Both the position numbers and the translations under genes were made by a program. A stretch of DNA of 64,000 nt from Crotophaga sulcirostris (Eukaryota; Chordata; Aves; Cuculiformes; Crotophagidae): assembly GCA_013397455.1 (NCBI GenBank), contig VYZB01000097.1:310001-374000 (forward strand), read 5' to 3'. The notes below the pieces were generated by a model. It was not told the DNA's origin, searched no databases, and saw nothing but the letters and a program-made list of their open reading frames with translations. Of the stretch, positions 26,441 through 40,805 are shown in pieces. Each line of letters starts with the position of its first letter. Within the stretch, counting starts at the first letter, position 1.

Positions 26441-26924
26441 ATGATATTTTTATGGCTAAATTCAGCAAACCCTTACCTATAAACTACTAAGATGAAATCT
26501 TTTTTCCTTTCCTTTACATGTAAACCATTGTTTTTGCAGTATGTTGGTTTCAAATGAATAAATAACAGCTGTCAATAGAATGTATGTGGCCTCTCAGACA
26601 TACCTCTAATTTTAAAGATGAAATATTACTGATGTGAAATAAACTGAATAGTCTCCATATGAAAGTGCACCATCAGGGCAACAAACCATTTAAGCTGACA
26701 CAGCTGTATTTAATTCCACCATTTACAAATCGCTTACACTTTGGGTCAAGTATGGACTTCATTGTCACATTACAGCTCATTTTATTCCCAGTAGTGAAAT
26801 CGTTTGACTTATCATTTTTAAAACATCTAATGTTATGAGTTCTTGAACTATTTCAAATGCATAGTTTTCACCTATGCAATTTTACCTGCTTCTGTACTTG
26901 TTCATCTGTTCATACTTGGCATCA

Positions 26925-26930
26925 ATTAAA
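26925..26930 (+). terminator. KCNA1: Candidate distal poly(A) signal (ATTAAA)
   Basis: ATTAAA followed within about 20 bases by TATCTTACCCA (a possible cleavage zone) and then by GT/T-rich sequence. It is the most complete polyadenylation context in the region. Proximal AATAAA hexamers could also be used. Confidence 0.45.
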
Positions 26931-26945
26931 GATAATTTTTAAGTA

Positions 26946-29900
26946 TCTTACCCAGGATTATTCTGTCTGGTTTTTTTTCTGGAGTTCTGTTTCTCTGTTG
27001 TTACTACTGACCAGTACTATTTGAAGTGAATGATTGGTTCATTGATGGTTTTCTTATTGAATGGTATAAGAAATGGCAATGTAGTGAGTGGAAAAGGTGG
27101 CTGTAGGCTATGAGAGGCTGGTAAATGTCAACTCCAGCTTTACAGTACAATTTATGCAAGGGTTTGTCTTTTATAGGCTTTGGATCTAGCCTTGAGTGAC
27201 TACTGCGAGTAATGACAGGCCAAACTCTGCTGCCTTCACTGCTGAGGCAGCACTCACTTCCACCAAAACAGTGGAAATAAGATTAAGCCTACTGATTGTG
27301 TTCTCCAAAGACTGTTGGTATCAATTAGCATGTTATAGCTACATTCCTGAGCCTGAACCACTGCCTATAGTATTATGATATAAGTACTGACTTGAAATCA
27401 GGTTTAAAACAACTGTGTGACTCATCATGGTTTTGGTTTGGACTGAATGTAAGCAAGTCAAACTGACTTGGTCTTGTTTTCTTTGTAAAATTGTTTTGTT
27501 TTTTTCAAGGTGGGTTTCATGCAAACTGGTCTGATACAGTCATGTTTGCTATGTCTCAATATTGTATTATATAAAAAAAAGCAATGACATAAATGCTAAT
27601 TGTTTTATGCCAAAGGGATTGTTTTTAGAAGTCTTATCTATAAAGACTGCCAGATTTTTCTGTAGATAGATGCGGTTTCTGACGGAGGGATGCATACATA
27701 CATGGTAGAGTGCTGATTACATGTGGTCAAATGAAGTGAAAATACCCTAACCTTATATGGGGCAGAACATTTTATGTGGCCTGTCATGTGATTATTATTT
27801 TTTTTTTTGCTGTCTTGGTCAAGAAAAGCTTTTGTCAACGAAACCCTCGTTCATCAATAGCTTCAAGTATATTTAGTCAGTCTTATTGAATCTCACTTAT
27901 AAATCAACAAAAATTGTTTTGTTGAGTTGATAGTAAGGATTTGCAGTTGTCAGTGTAAAATGGGTCTAGTCCAAGTCATTTGTGTGTTAGCTGTTCTGTG
28001 GTGGTGTTCTTAATTCAATGAGGCACTCGTGTCCATGCCTCACTTCAATAGTGTGATCACGGTCATTGAGTGAGTTTTGTTGGCTCTAGGTGTGTCTGAA
28101 GTCTCATTACTTCTTCCTTTTTTTCTTCTCTGTGTAAAAAAACAAATCACCCCTACAGTATCAATTTTCTCCCTTCTGTACTTAGCAAAGCTTCTGTTGT
28201 ATTGCTTGGATCAAATTGTAGAGTTGCTGTGCAAGCTTGTTTCCTAAATCTACTATTCATCTGCCATATAACCCATTTCTGTGTTCTCCTGGTTTCCTCC
28301 CTTCTTGGCCACATTGCATCTTGTGAAATACTTCCCCTAGTGCCTTCACTGTTGAGGTCCTTCATGGTCTGTCTCCTTATACCTGTCATGGATCTAGCCC
28401 AAAGCACTACTTTTTATTAAGACTGGAATGCCAATTCTTATATCACAATCATACATTTTTCCAAAGAAAGGTCTTGCCTATTTTCCATCTGTGCTGCCTC
28501 CTCTGTGTGAAAAATGCTTCTGCTAGGTTACTTTGGCCATGCTGCAAACAAGATAATATTCATACTTTATGATTCTTCATCTTTCCCACAGCCTGTGCAG
28601 TCACTATACCCTTTGGTATATGTTATATGGAGATACTTGCTGTCATGTGGTCAGTTTTGGAAAGTGAAGGTTTTCAAGCCAAACTATGAGCATTCAGAAC
28701 CGGGTTCTATGATATATTTTTTGCTCTCTAAAATGACTCCATTAAAAAAAAAATCAACATTGTGTACTGAGTTAGTTGAGTTTCTGAGTTAATTTCTTAC
28801 TTAATCTCAAAAGTAAATAGATGTGTGAATTTTTTGCCCCAACGTGCAAATCCTCCTATCTTGCCTTTTGTGCTTCATCAATTACAAAATTCTGTGTATT
28901 TAGTCCTTCCTTTGGTTACACTGAGCTGCCTCCTTATCTTGCAGGTTTTCGCTGAAGCAACCTAAACTGAGGAAAAAAAAAATGTGGCTTTGCAGTTGTA
29001 ACTTAAATAACAGACATGTTGATGATCCATGGAATAGGTTCCTCTTTCTTCTTCAGCTGCATTGGCCCAGGGGTTATAAGGGGAGTAACGACTAATTCTA
29101 CAAACTTTCAACACAGAGAGGGAGTGAGTCCATTCAGTAACAAGGTGCTCTTTTTGTATGTTACTGCCTTTATATAATATTGATGATTTCAACATGAATT
29201 TGATTTACCTAACAGTCTTGGAAGTTATTCATTTTACATGAGCTGTTCGATTAATGCATGCAAAATAATTGCTTTAAGGAAATATATGGATCTCAGGTGT
29301 GAATACGTACTCCCTTGCCATGTAGAAACTAGATATTTATGTTTAAATTAAGAATCCTAATACTCCGCAGCATAAAATGACTCTGACCTCTGAAAGCAAA
29401 AAGAAACTTTTTTCACACATGTGCCGTTACCCACTGTTAAAGTTTTATCTTTCCTCTAAAGCATCTGGAGCAGCTGCCTTCAGGGCTAGCAGCCCAAGTC
29501 AGATGGCCTGGCTGGCAAAGAAAATCAGACCATCTGATTCAGTGCTGTCCCTGAGAGCAGCTGCTATGTGCTGCTGCAGCCAAGCTATGCAAATATGCAC
29601 AGGGAACTGTTGTGCTCTTGAAGTAAACCAGAGCTCACAGAAGTAAATAGGATGGTATCTTTTTGCTTCAGAAGACTAGAAAGATCATGATTTCATGCTC
29701 CCTTCCAGTGTGCTAAGAAAAGAAGATGAGAAATGTTCTGTACTCAAGGCTTCTAACAGGTACTTTCAGAGTTGTGTTATATCCTATGGTTGGTCTTTCT
29801 ATAAAAATGCTCGCTTTAAAGAATGTTGAGATTAAGCGTTTGAAAAGTCAAAGAAGCTTTAATTAGCACAACAATACTTCAATCTACTGAGTTCTCTAAC

Positions 29901-32900
29901 AGCTTCCTAAAATACCTCACATTTTATTCCAATGAGAAGACAATTATAACTCTTGAATAGAAAGCTTTTACAGCTAGAAGATGAAAATGTAATTGTAGGT
30001 GGTATATTTGGTGACCTCCTCTCACTAAATAGGAACACTTGCACATTTGACTTTTGAGCAGGGGGAGCCTGCAGTTGTCACTGAATGTGATGGAGAAAGC
30101 TGCATGAAAAAGGATGGATGATCCCTAAAAGGGGGACAGGTCGAGGATAAATGTGTTTCATGGGTCACCATTTCCATCCTATCTGGTTAATGATCAAAAT
30201 TTCCATCCTACCTGGTTAACAGGAAAGTGTGAGGAATGGGAGGTTCACCTGTGTTCAGTGCACATAAGAAGCCTGCTATTTGATAACCTGATGCAATGTG
30301 AAGTGGAGTTTAGTGTCCCACAGTTACCTAGGCTGATTCCATTGATACAGTCTGCTGTCATTTAGAAAGTTTAAATTAATAATTTTTGATTTGTACAAAT
30401 AATAAGAGGACGAATGCCTGAGGGCTTGACAATCCAAATGTACCTGCTATAGTGGGCATATGTGGGGGGTTTCCTTTGTCATTTGAGTCCCTGTAAGAAA
30501 TAACTCATATTTTTCATTTTGATACATACAGACGGGTTCACTGGGTAAAGAAGTGGCTAAGCCCACAGTTACACTCTCTAGCGGTGCGCACATCCCATGG
30601 AGTTACATTCTACTTTTACAGTAGCTCAATTAATTTTGGTAGAGTTGTTTCTGTTTGAGAAGGAATAAGTAAGGCCTGAATCAGGCCTATAGCTCAGTAT
30701 AAAGCTAAACTTTATTGAAAACAGTTCAATGGTGAGCAAGACAGACATCTAAAAATCTAGCTCTCCAAACAAGTCATGGAAGGATACTCTGGTTATTTTT
30801 CCATGAATACTGAGAGAGCAATGTAGACTTGAGCTATTTTTTCAGATTGGAAAAAAAATGTTTTTTTAAATTATTAAATATTTAGCTTATTGCTGCTTGG
30901 TCATTCTAAACACAAATCTGCATGCAAAATTCTGCACCAAATTCTGAGTGAAGGATCTTTGGGACTCTTATAGCTTTTGGTTCCCTACATGTTCTGGATT
31001 TATTGTGACAGCTGAGAAAGTCAGCAGGGTCCTGTCTGCAAGTGGAATCACTCGGGGAGCGGTAGGTTGCTAGATGTATCTTTGCCTTCTTCTGGTGACT
31101 TTGACCTTTCTCTTCTGTTTTCAGTATGCAGTATTCATCTTCAGCCCAAAAAAGCCAATTCCAGCTTACAAAGGAGGTAGATTTCCTTTGGTTCCTTTTT
31201 TTTTTAATTAGTCAAATGTTGTTATGAACCTGGTTTGCTGAACTTTGCTGCCATGGCTTGTGATGTGAATAAATCACTTGAAAATGTTCATGAAATACTC
31301 AGAGATATGTTTATTAGATATGTTTATTTCCCACTATCTTGATATCTGCAGCTTCAATTAGTGTCATTAAGTTTATTTGTTTCAATTGCAAATTTTTAGG
31401 AATTTGAAAAGATAAAGAAGAAATGAATGTTTCCCAAAATGTACTTGAATGGCTTCTTCCTGAAGAAGGGGAATTTCTGAAACCAGATTTTTTTTTTTGT
31501 TGAATTGAGTTATCTTGGTATTACTTATTCGGGAATGAATAACCCCCCCCCGCCTCAAAATACCTGTTACTTGGGGTACGTGCCTTTGTTTTGATTATGT
31601 AGCTGATAAAAATGGCTGGCGTTCCAAGAGAAGAGCATTTACTGCTAATGGAGCTTTAATGTAAACTCTTGTGATACTTAGCATTTAAATCCTGAAGAGG
31701 GTATGATATGAATATTGCAGGAACAGACGCTGGATATGTACAGTAACAGCACAGTGTTTAGAAGGTAATATTTCTGCAGCGTGGTGTCTCTGGAGTAACA
31801 GCCACAACTTGTCATTGGAGTGTAGTAATGCAACAGGAAGTGAGTGTTGGCCACTGAGCTGAGAGCCTGGTTAGGGCCCCAAAGTCACCCTGGGTCACTG
31901 CTTCAGTGAGGCAATGGTTCAACAAAAGAATTAATTAACTTTAAGGCTGCAAATACAAAATGAAAAATCTTTTTGCCTATGAGGAAAACACCAATCTGAT
32001 ACAAACTTGCTTGTCCTGAACAAATATGTCTGTATGTTTGGTGTGGAGACTTCAAAGGCACTGATTCAGTCCTTCTTGGGAAATGTTAAACAGATTTCCA
32101 GCATAGCAGTAAGGGGCATCCTGTTGGCACTTTGGATGAGAAACGCAATAACATCTTTGTGTCATTAAAAACAGTGATGCCTTCCTGGTGTCTGGACAGA
32201 ACTGGAGTTCTGCTGTGGTCTACTCTGGCTTTGTGTCTGTTTGCACTCTAAATATTTCATGTGCTGTTCTCGTTGTTTGGTAGCATTTCAGTATTCTGTT
32301 GAAGAGCAGTCGTGTTTTGTCTCAGAAGCAGCTGCATTTAAAAAAATGGGAAGGGAGCTTGTGTGTCAGTTTATTAAATTGGTAAAGGATTTGGGGACTG
32401 TTCAGGATGACATGTGCAATATTAATATAGGGTATTGATCTATATATCGAAGGATACTAAATGGCAATCTGAAACTCTGGTAGTCAATATCTTCAATTAT
32501 TAATTAAAGATAGTAAAAAGGAAGCTGGCTATCACTGCATAGTATACAGCCACTATTGCTAATGCATATTCAAAGCATGCATTCTGTCTGACCGGGCTAT
32601 GATGTATTTTTCCTGGTCTTCAAATATCTGTGATCTCATCCATTTAAGACACTTCAAAAAGGCTGCTGAAATCTGCCAACATAAAGAGGAACTCAGTACT
32701 GCTTAAGAACAGATCGATATGTCCACACAACCTCACAACACAGGTTGGAGTATCTGTGATTGGGAGATAGGCAGCAAAGTGGAGGGGTGTTGGTCTTTTG
32801 ACTCCTGTGTCTCTTTTTGGTAATATCCATTAAGTTATTACTCCTATGACTTGGGTACCAAAATGAACACGAAGAACATAGGAACTGAGATTTCGCTCCC

Positions 32901-35900
32901 CGCATCTTGCGGAACTCTTTACTCCTATATAAAATGAAAAATGTCCTGGTGCAAATCAACATAACTTATTTCTTCTGAAGTAACCACCTGAAAGTCTTTC
33001 TTTCCTTTTCTTATCTGATAATGTTATACATAAATAAGAGCTTTTGTATGGCCAAGAGGGAAGAATCTTGTCCCTCAGGTTCCACCATGGTACAATAAAT
33101 AGGAACCACTCCCCTCTTTAAAAGGAAAGAGGTGTTAAAATGACACCAAATACATTTTCATCTATTGATGTTTTATGACTATGGACAGCATTCCGTGATC
33201 ACACAGAATGTATGCTTTAAGATAATAAAATTAAAAGTTGGAGGCAATGAAATATATACAAGAACATCCTTTTTTTTCCCCATAGGCCTGATAATCATGA
33301 TGCTGTTTAATGAAGATTTAAATTCCTCTCTTTCACTGTGCATAGATCTGAACTTAATTTTAGTCAGTTTATGAAAAACATAAGTAATTGCTCGAGAATT
33401 AATTTGATATTATCTAGATACAGAAGAAATGTCAGCTTTCATGGAGACATTTACTGAGAAAGCTAACTAGTTAATTCGTGCCCTTCTCCTTAGTTTTCTT
33501 AATGCTTCTCTGATAAAGCTAGTGTAACATTATCAAAAGATGTGATTTACTGTAGTGAAAGTTAACAGGCTTTATTTGCTTTAACAAAAAGCCTAAAACC
33601 TCCTGTAGTTAAATATTATCTAGAAGTATACTGGAAGAAAGTAACTATTTCTCTCACAATAAATCCCTGCTATGATAAAATCTGCTCATTTATCTTACTT
33701 TGTGCAGAACGTTGTTAAAAACCTATACCAGTATTTTTTTCTGCAAACATAACCTGCATGCACTTTTGAGGTTCTGTTAGTGTATAATACCACTGAATCT
33801 TCTCTAAAGCAGTCTAAACTGTAGTAAAACTTGCAATCAGCTTCAAGACTTCTTATACTTCATGGTGAAACACTGATGAGCAGTGATGATGATAAAGTAG
33901 TTAAAATAGTTGGATGTTTTCAGAGTATCATGGCTAGTAGGATGTGACTGACTCTCTTACATCTCAGTGAAAGTTACTAGGTACATCTCATAGAATTTCT
34001 TTGGTTGGTTTCATGGTGGGGAAGGATTCACCTTTTTGCCAGCTGTCTTGAGACATAAAACCTGACCAGATAATTTTATGGTCACTGAAGAATCTTAATT
34101 CATTTTTAACAGCCAGAAACCATTCTTCACAGAATAGGCTGGGTGGTTTGGGCCACTTGTTATGGTCTAAGTCTTCTGCAGCTGGCAAGCATATGTCAGA
34201 AATGGACTGAGCCCAGTGTGAGGCATTGATGAAGACAGCATTTCCTCATTTTCCAGGATGGTGCCAAGGGAGAGAATGAAGCCCCTATCTGAAACAGCGA
34301 GGCAGACTAAGGACCACTTAGATGCTCAGCTGGTTTAAATGGGTTGAGTTCCAGGGAAGCCAGTGGCCCCATGAGATTACCAGTGTGAAGAAAACAAGCA
34401 GGCATCAGCCATGAAATTGTAGTACAAAAGCAGCTTACAGCAGCAGAGAGCAATTGAGGGCATTTGTCTGCGAACACCCGTGCATTTCCGAGCTGATTTT
34501 TCCAAGTGCCCTAAATTCTTGTTGAGTTCAGCACCTCTTAATATGTTACTGAGCAGGAATTATATTAACAATGACATGTGGAAAAGCAGTAGATGCTGTT
34601 GTTTGAATGATGTTCTGCGGTTAATTCAGATAAAACTTGCTTGTTACCCTTGGGAATGTTGGTGTGAAACACCAAGTGAAATGGAGCCTTGGATCCCAGG
34701 GTGTGACTACACAGAAAATATGAGTTAAAACAAGGATTTTTTTTCCCGTAATCTCAGTGATTAGTGTTTAAAATAAAGCTCTCTCTGATTATTTCCGTTC
34801 AGTAACATCTGGAGTGAGGCAGGTGTTTTATGAATAAATGGGAGAAAGGCTCTCCGCCTCTTTTTTTTTTTTACAACCTGTAGTAATAGCATCTCTGCGG
34901 AATCTGAAATTGTGACTGACAGGGAAATGGAGATTAAAAAAAGATCTTGATGTTTCTCATTTGTTTGAACTTTTACAGGATAATGCAGGGAAGACTGGTT
35001 TATTCTTCACTGTACTCTTTCAGGGTTTCTGTTGCATAAGGTGAAGTAAAGCTCAGTAGAAGCAGTTAAGATGCAAGTGTTTTTATGGGTCTGCTTGGAA
35101 ATGGATTCGGTAAATGTCTCTCTGCTCATAAATATTGTACAGACACTATATTCTATTGATAATGTGACTAAGTTATAGCCCACTGAGTAATTATTTTAGC
35201 CTTCCCAGTCTTCAGGATGCATAGATACATTAAAAAGCCATGTCCGTAAATACACTGTCCAACACACGTGATTGGGGTGACAGTTTGCTCTGTGAAAACT
35301 TGAGTACTAACTAACATTTTACTGCTTCCATGACTACCTGACTCTGCAGAGTCCTTGTCCGTAGAGATATTGAAAATTCCTGATGTGCTGGGAGTTTCTT
35401 GTGGTCTGCCTGGTGTTCTGAACTTCAGCCTGCCCTATGCAGCAGAAGCACCATGAGGGGCGGATGAGCAGGCTTCCCTAACTGCTGATACAAAGCTGTG
35501 CAACTAGTTGAGTCTTTAATCATGTACAGCTGGCAAAAAGTGTGGGTCTGCTTTTTGTCATGGGACTGCATGACGTGGCAGGCAGCAAGGCTGTGCAATC
35601 TGTATCTCTCCCATGGCAGAATAAGAAAGCCAGTAAGGGCTGCCAATAGAACAAAATGCAATGCCCATCTTCATTTTGTAATAGAGAGGAGAGATGACTA
35701 GTGCTCCCCTTCTTTGCAGTTCTCTAAGGAACATGGTACTTGTCTTACAGCTCTTTGCCCCGTGGACATTTTGGTGTGTGGCTCATGGAGTCCTCTTAGG
35801 GGGACAAAGAAACAGAGTTGTACAAAGAACAGTTATGTAGGGCATCCTGGTCCTTGTCCTCCGTTCCCCTTGTCTCCTCTCCCCACCGTTATCCTCACCT

Positions 35901-36413
35901 TCCCTTGTGTTCCTAGTTTCAGAACTGATGTTAACTGCAAATATTTCTGTAGCCTGTGGTACTTACCCTTTCTCAGAGGCCAATGTGCTTTTGCTGACTG
36001 CAGGCACAGGGCCTTGCTCCATCTTTGATTTAGATGACTTGCAGCTGGTTTGGGTCATGGTAATCTCCAAGCTAGTGCAGAGGGATCATTGCTCTGGAGT
36101 GGTGCAGGTCAGCAGCATGGCAGGAGGCAGGGAAAGAAAGTATAATGAAGAGAAGACAAAGCTGATTTACTTGTTTCTGCTTCCTTACACTGGCTTTTCA
36201 AGGACACAGTCATCTGTATTTGAAGTTTTATAACACAGAGGGAATTAATATCTTGACTCACAAAGTGCTGGAGAGGGATATTTGCTGTTCTCTTTGCACT
36301 TTTTTAACAACAAGCAAGTGTAGTTCTCAGGAAAACCAAGAATGAGAAATACTGCTGTTTTCATTTGTGTTGGGCCAGATATTAAAAGACATTATCTTTT
36401 GTTCAGCAGTAGT
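26946..36413. other. Intergenic DNA, unusually free of recognisable transposons
   Basis: About 9.5 kb downstream of the probable KCNA1 3' end with no gene, structured RNA or CR1/LTR fragment that I can recognise. It has a near-perfect 29-bp direct duplication at 30171-30219, small homopolymers and scattered meaningless short frames. Confidence 0.5.
30171..30219 (+). repeat. Direct duplication, 29-bp period
   Basis: TTTCCATCCTATCTGGTTAA (30171) recurs as TTTCCATCCTACCTGGTTAA (30200), with one difference in 20, separated by nine bases. Confidence 0.85.
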
Positions 36414-36836
36414 ACAGATCACAGAAATGCTGAATTTGGAAGACATCTCTGTTGATCATCTAGTCCAATTCCTGTGTTCCAAACAGGGTCTCCTAGATTT
36501 GCCAGTTGCAAAGGACTGTGTTGACAATCTCTGTGAGAAACGTGTTCCGTTGTTCAGACACCTTCACGTTAAAAAAAAAAAAAGTGATTTTCTTATGTTT
36601 AGGTGGAATTTCTTGTGGTTTAGTTCGTGCTCATTGCCTCCTGTCCTGTCACTGGGTCCCACTGAGAAGAGTCTGGTTCTGTCTTCTTTTCACCCTCCCC
36701 AAGCATTTATTTATACACATTGGTAAGGTCCCCCTGAGCTTTTCCTTCTCCAGGCTGAACAGTCCCAGCTCTCTCAGCCTCCCCTGAAGCAGATGACAGA
36801 TGCTCCAGTCCTTTGACCATCTTTGTGTGATGTGTG
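36414..36836 (-). mobile_element. CR1 LINE, 3' UTR and end of ORF2 (degraded)
   Basis: Read from the plus strand it has the standard antisense landmarks in order: GATCATCTAGTCCAATTCC, TTGCCTCCTGTCCTGTCACT, GGTCCCCCTGAGCTTTTCC, then CTCCAGGCTGAACAGTCCCA and GCTCTCTCAGCCT. An A13 run (36570-36582) and insertions break any frame. The copy is 5'-truncated and inactive. Confidence 0.9.
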
Positions 36837-39800
36837 ATCACAAGCGGGTCAGTCTGATCACAAGTGACTGTGAATTCAGACAGTCATTTGGAGGCTCATC
36901 TCTGCACACACACATTCCAGATTAGTAGCTTGGAGTCTGTCTCTGGCTGGTATGACTGGTAGTCCAGTTGTCTGTCCTCTGTAGCACCCAGTGCTAAGGA
37001 CCTCAGTGCTACAGAGGAATGCACAGGAACCCCAGAGAATATATATGTAGGACTATCTAAATCACATTATATGTGTTCTTATATGCAGTTCTCATCCTGC
37101 TTTCTGGCACATAGAGATTGCTTTAAAACCTTAAAAAGTGAAGTTGAGGATTTCTTTCAATAGTTGAGCAGTTAGTTATAGTAATGACAAATACTCTTGA
37201 GAGATATATATATACACATATATATATACAAACACACATTATGTTTGGATGTGTTTCTTTCTCTGAAGGTCAAGACAAGAACCAAAATGCAAAATCTGGA
37301 GGAAAAATCTTTCATGCTTCTTGTCCCTTAAGGAATTATTAACATGGGGTAGACCCATTTATTTGACGCTGTTTCAATTTACTTGAATAGACTTTATTCT
37401 GTGTGGATTTACATACATAAAGATTAAAGCAGAGGTGTTAATAAGGCAACAGAAAAGATGCTGACTCTGGGAGTGGAAGTCCTCAGGGATGGACTTTGGG
37501 TAGACCAGTGGTTTAATCAAACCTGATAGATTTATAAGTGCCTTGTACACATAAAAGCTCTCAAGTAATGGGAACTGCCTTAGGTCCACTGTTTTCCATT
37601 GTTACAGCAGATGCAAATTGGTCTGGTGATTTCAAGAGCAAAAATAAGTTGGAGAGAGGAGATGGATGTGTAGGTTATTCATCCAGCATTCCCACTCCTT
37701 TAGCATACACACATACATACGCTAATTATTCAGTAGAATTTAAGTTTGAGATAAGTACACTTCAATATATAAGCATACTTGTTTAGTATCCCTCTAATTG
37801 TATGCCTACCCAACAATTTCACTTGGAAAGGAAGATGCATTTCATTAGAAAAGTATGTAAAAAGCCTACTCTTTGGGGTTTGGGTGAGGGTTTTTTGCTA
37901 TAATCAGCAGTAGGAAATATTGCACATTAGCAAAAATATATCCTCTATGTCAAAGTTTTATAGGAACTTCTGACTATGATGCATTACAGAAATGGAGGCT
38001 GACCAAGGAGCCCAAACTAGAGAGGACAGCAGGAACATGGTACGGATTGATAAACAACATGTCAGGACATGTCAATGCAATGAAGATTAAAATCTCTTGA
38101 CATTGGGTTCTATTTGGGATAAATTGGTGGCGAGGGAGCGAAGAACACTCTGATCTGCCCTAGTACATGTAGTGATGTCAGATGCTAAAGTAAATGCAAT
38201 GACATCAGATGATAAAGGTAGTTAATGCTGTTGTGCAGCCAGAGTTAGTTCACTGGTTGTGCTTCCCCATGTTTACGGGGCTTATTATGGAACCAGAACA
38301 GAGGGTGTCACTTCTAAGCCCCTTGTTTCCTTTGAAAATGTCAAATCACTTGGATGCCTTCATTCACACTGTTTTGTCCAGCTTGCTTGAGTTGGGGTCA
38401 AAACATGGAGGTAAAGGTGCTCCTTCCCTCATGATATCATATGGGTGCTGCGGACAATATTGCTACCCATAGCTGTGTGAAGCACGCGTCCCAGAAAAGA
38501 CTGTGCGTGGATGTCCTGGAAATGTCTTGATTATTTGTGTTTGCTGTTTTTGATAATTGCTGATTACTGCTGTGCAGGATTCAGGCAAACATTGAAAAAT
38601 TACATTCATCATAGCCTGAGGAGATAGTGGAAACATTGCTGTGAGTTGATGGCAGTGTGAAGCAGATGCTGCCACTGTAAAAATCCAGACACAGTCAAAA
38701 GACAAACTGTGCACTAGATTACAGTGGTATAAATCAGTGATACCTTCATTTTAGTGAATAATTGTCTACAAAGGAGATCATGGACAGAGTTATAGGCTGG
38801 GAGTTTTCAGCCTCAGCTGGAACTAGAAGCCTCTGTAGAATCAGGAAAAAAGAATAGAAAAGCATACTTAGATTTTTCTGATTTAGGGAATTTTTTTACC
38901 TGAAATCTAATTTCTACAGGAGTATAAGGATGGGTGTTGTTTTTTTCCAGTTGCAGTGTAAAAGTCAGAGTACATAAAGAAGTGGTTTGGAGTCACAGCA
39001 GTGTGTCACCAAACAGAGCTCAGTTTGCAGCTTGCCAGGTCAAAGGAACAAAGAGACATCAATATTTGGCCTAAAGGAAGGCCCTTCCTGAAGTATTGAT
39101 GGTTTTGGAAAACCAGTAGCTGAAAGAGAAGAGAGATTAGCTTTCATTTTCCTCAGTTTACTAAATTTCAATGATATAAAAATCTCAGAGAAAACTAGCT
39201 GGAAGCTTTTTGGAAAATGCAAAAACATGATTTGAAGTAGAAGCTTTTTCTTTTCTCCAGAATTTTTCAGCAAAGCACCCAAGAGTTCTCTTGTTGCCAG
39301 AAGAAAACATTTGGCATCAAAAATAATTTTGACTTCTTGTCTTATTGACAATTGTTTGGTTTGTTTTGATGCTGAGAGGGAGTTGAAAACTGAAAGAAAA
39401 CTTCGTGTATTTAGCAGACTTCATTATAGTGAGCACTCTGATTTATGTTAGTCCCTACCTGTGAAACCAATATGTACTGGAGGGTCTACAGGGGCCTCTT
39501 GATCCTATAGATATGTGATCAAAACTGTTCAGGTAGCCCCTCTGTGGTAGTTGGAGGAAGTCTTCCGTTTATGTTATGTGATGCCGTAAAAGGCAATACT
39601 TATTCCTGCTGAAACTCAGAAATCCCAACGGCTTTAGAAACTCTGTTATGAGACTGTAAACCTCAACGTTTTATGGGCAGTCTAACTTGCCTTTATCCTA
39701 TCTTTCTGCTGAAAAAGGCTGTGATGGATAGTTTTCATTTAGTCTAAATGATTATTATTAGTGAACTTTTTCAGGGTTTCCATGGCTTGTAGCCATAAAT

Positions 39801-39977
39801 TTCTAGTAAAGGGAATCCCATCAGCGTAGTGATTGAGCATAAAGAAATTCGCTCTCTGTGAATTGCTGCTTGCTCATTCTAGAGAGCATTTTAATCTCAT
39901 CTAAGAGTGATTTCTGATTCATACACCAAATCCCGCCCTTTGAGTATGGGACCTCTGAGTTCCCAGTTGTGCTGGTT
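36837..39977. other. Intergenic DNA, no gene recognised
   Basis: No gene seen. It contains an (AT)n microsatellite at 37203-37237 and a weak direct duplication near 38172-38228 (TCAGATGCTAAAGTAAATGC against TCAGATGATAAAGGTAGTTA). Confidence 0.55.
37203..37237. repeat. (AT)n microsatellite
   Basis: ATATATATATAC followed by CATATATATATAC. Likely polymorphic. Confidence 0.85.
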
Positions 39978-40805
39978 TGTTGTGCTGCCATCCAGAGGGA
40001 CTTGGACTGGCTTGAGAAGTGGGCCTGTGTGAACCTCATGAGGTCCAACAATGCCAAGTGCAAGGTGTTCTAACTGGGTCGGGGCAGCCCCCGGTATCAA
40101 TGCAGGCTGGGGGATGAAGAGGTTGAGAGTAGCTCTACTGAAAAGGACTTGTGGGTCTTGGTGGGTGAAGAGCCAGACATGAGCCAACAATATGCGCTTG
40201 CATCCCCAGCAGCCAACCGTATCGTGGGCTGCATCAAAGGAAGTGTGGCCAGCAGGTCGAGGGAGGTGATTCTCCCCTCTACTCTGCTCTTGTGAGACCA
40301 CACCTGGACTACATTCAGCTCTGGAGCCCTCAAGCACAAGAAAGGTGTGACCTGTTGCAGTGGATCCAGAGGAAGAACACAAAAATGATCAGAGGGATGG
40401 AACGCCTCTCCTATGGAGACAATCTGAGAAAGTTGTGCTTCTTCCATTTGGAAAAGAGAAAGCTCCAGGTAGAACTTATGGTGGCCTTTCAATACTTAAA
40501 GGGGCTCATAAGAAAGATGGGGATAAACTTTTTAGCAGGACCTGTTGCAATAGAACAAGGAATAATTGTTTTAAATTAAAAGGGGGTAGATTCAGACTAA
40601 ATGTAAGGAAGAAATTTTGAGGGTAGTGAGGCACTGGAATAGGTTGCCTAGGTGGTAGGATGCCCCATCCCTGGAAACATTCAAGGTCAGGTTGTACAGG
40701 GCTCTGAGCAACCTGATAGAGTTGAAGATGTCCTTGCTTATTGGAGGGGTTGGACTAGATGACCTTTAAAAGTCTCTTCCAGCTCAAGAACAAAGGAACC
40801 CAAGA
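39978..40805 (+). mobile_element. CR1 LINE, C-terminal RT region and 3' UTR (inactive)
   Basis: About 830 bp in sense orientation. It starts GTGCTGCCATCCAGAGGGAC and passes ACCACACCTGGACTAC, TGCAGTGGATCCAGAGGAAG and AGGGATGGAACGCCTCTCC. It reaches the 3' part with GGCACTGGAATAGGTTGCC and GGTTGGACTAGATGACC. The RT catalytic region is missing, and stops and frameshifts separate the two surviving open pieces. The terminal octamer is blurred around 40790-40805. Confidence 0.9.

Larger units (their letters stand above)
20392..26945 (+). other. KCNA1: Probable long KCNA1 3' UTR
   Basis: The 6.5 kb after the TAA is A/T-rich and free of recognisable CR1 or LTR copies, unlike the flanks. Mammalian KCNA1 mRNAs carry 3' UTRs of several kilobases, so the length is plausible. 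Candidate poly(A) signals: AATAAA at 20812, 21523, 21534, 23604, 26313, 26557 and 26638, and ATTAAA at 26925. The last is followed by T- and GT-rich DNA (TTCTGTCTGGTTTT), a good downstream element. Open frames inside have no domain features. The true end needs RNA data. Confidence 0.5.
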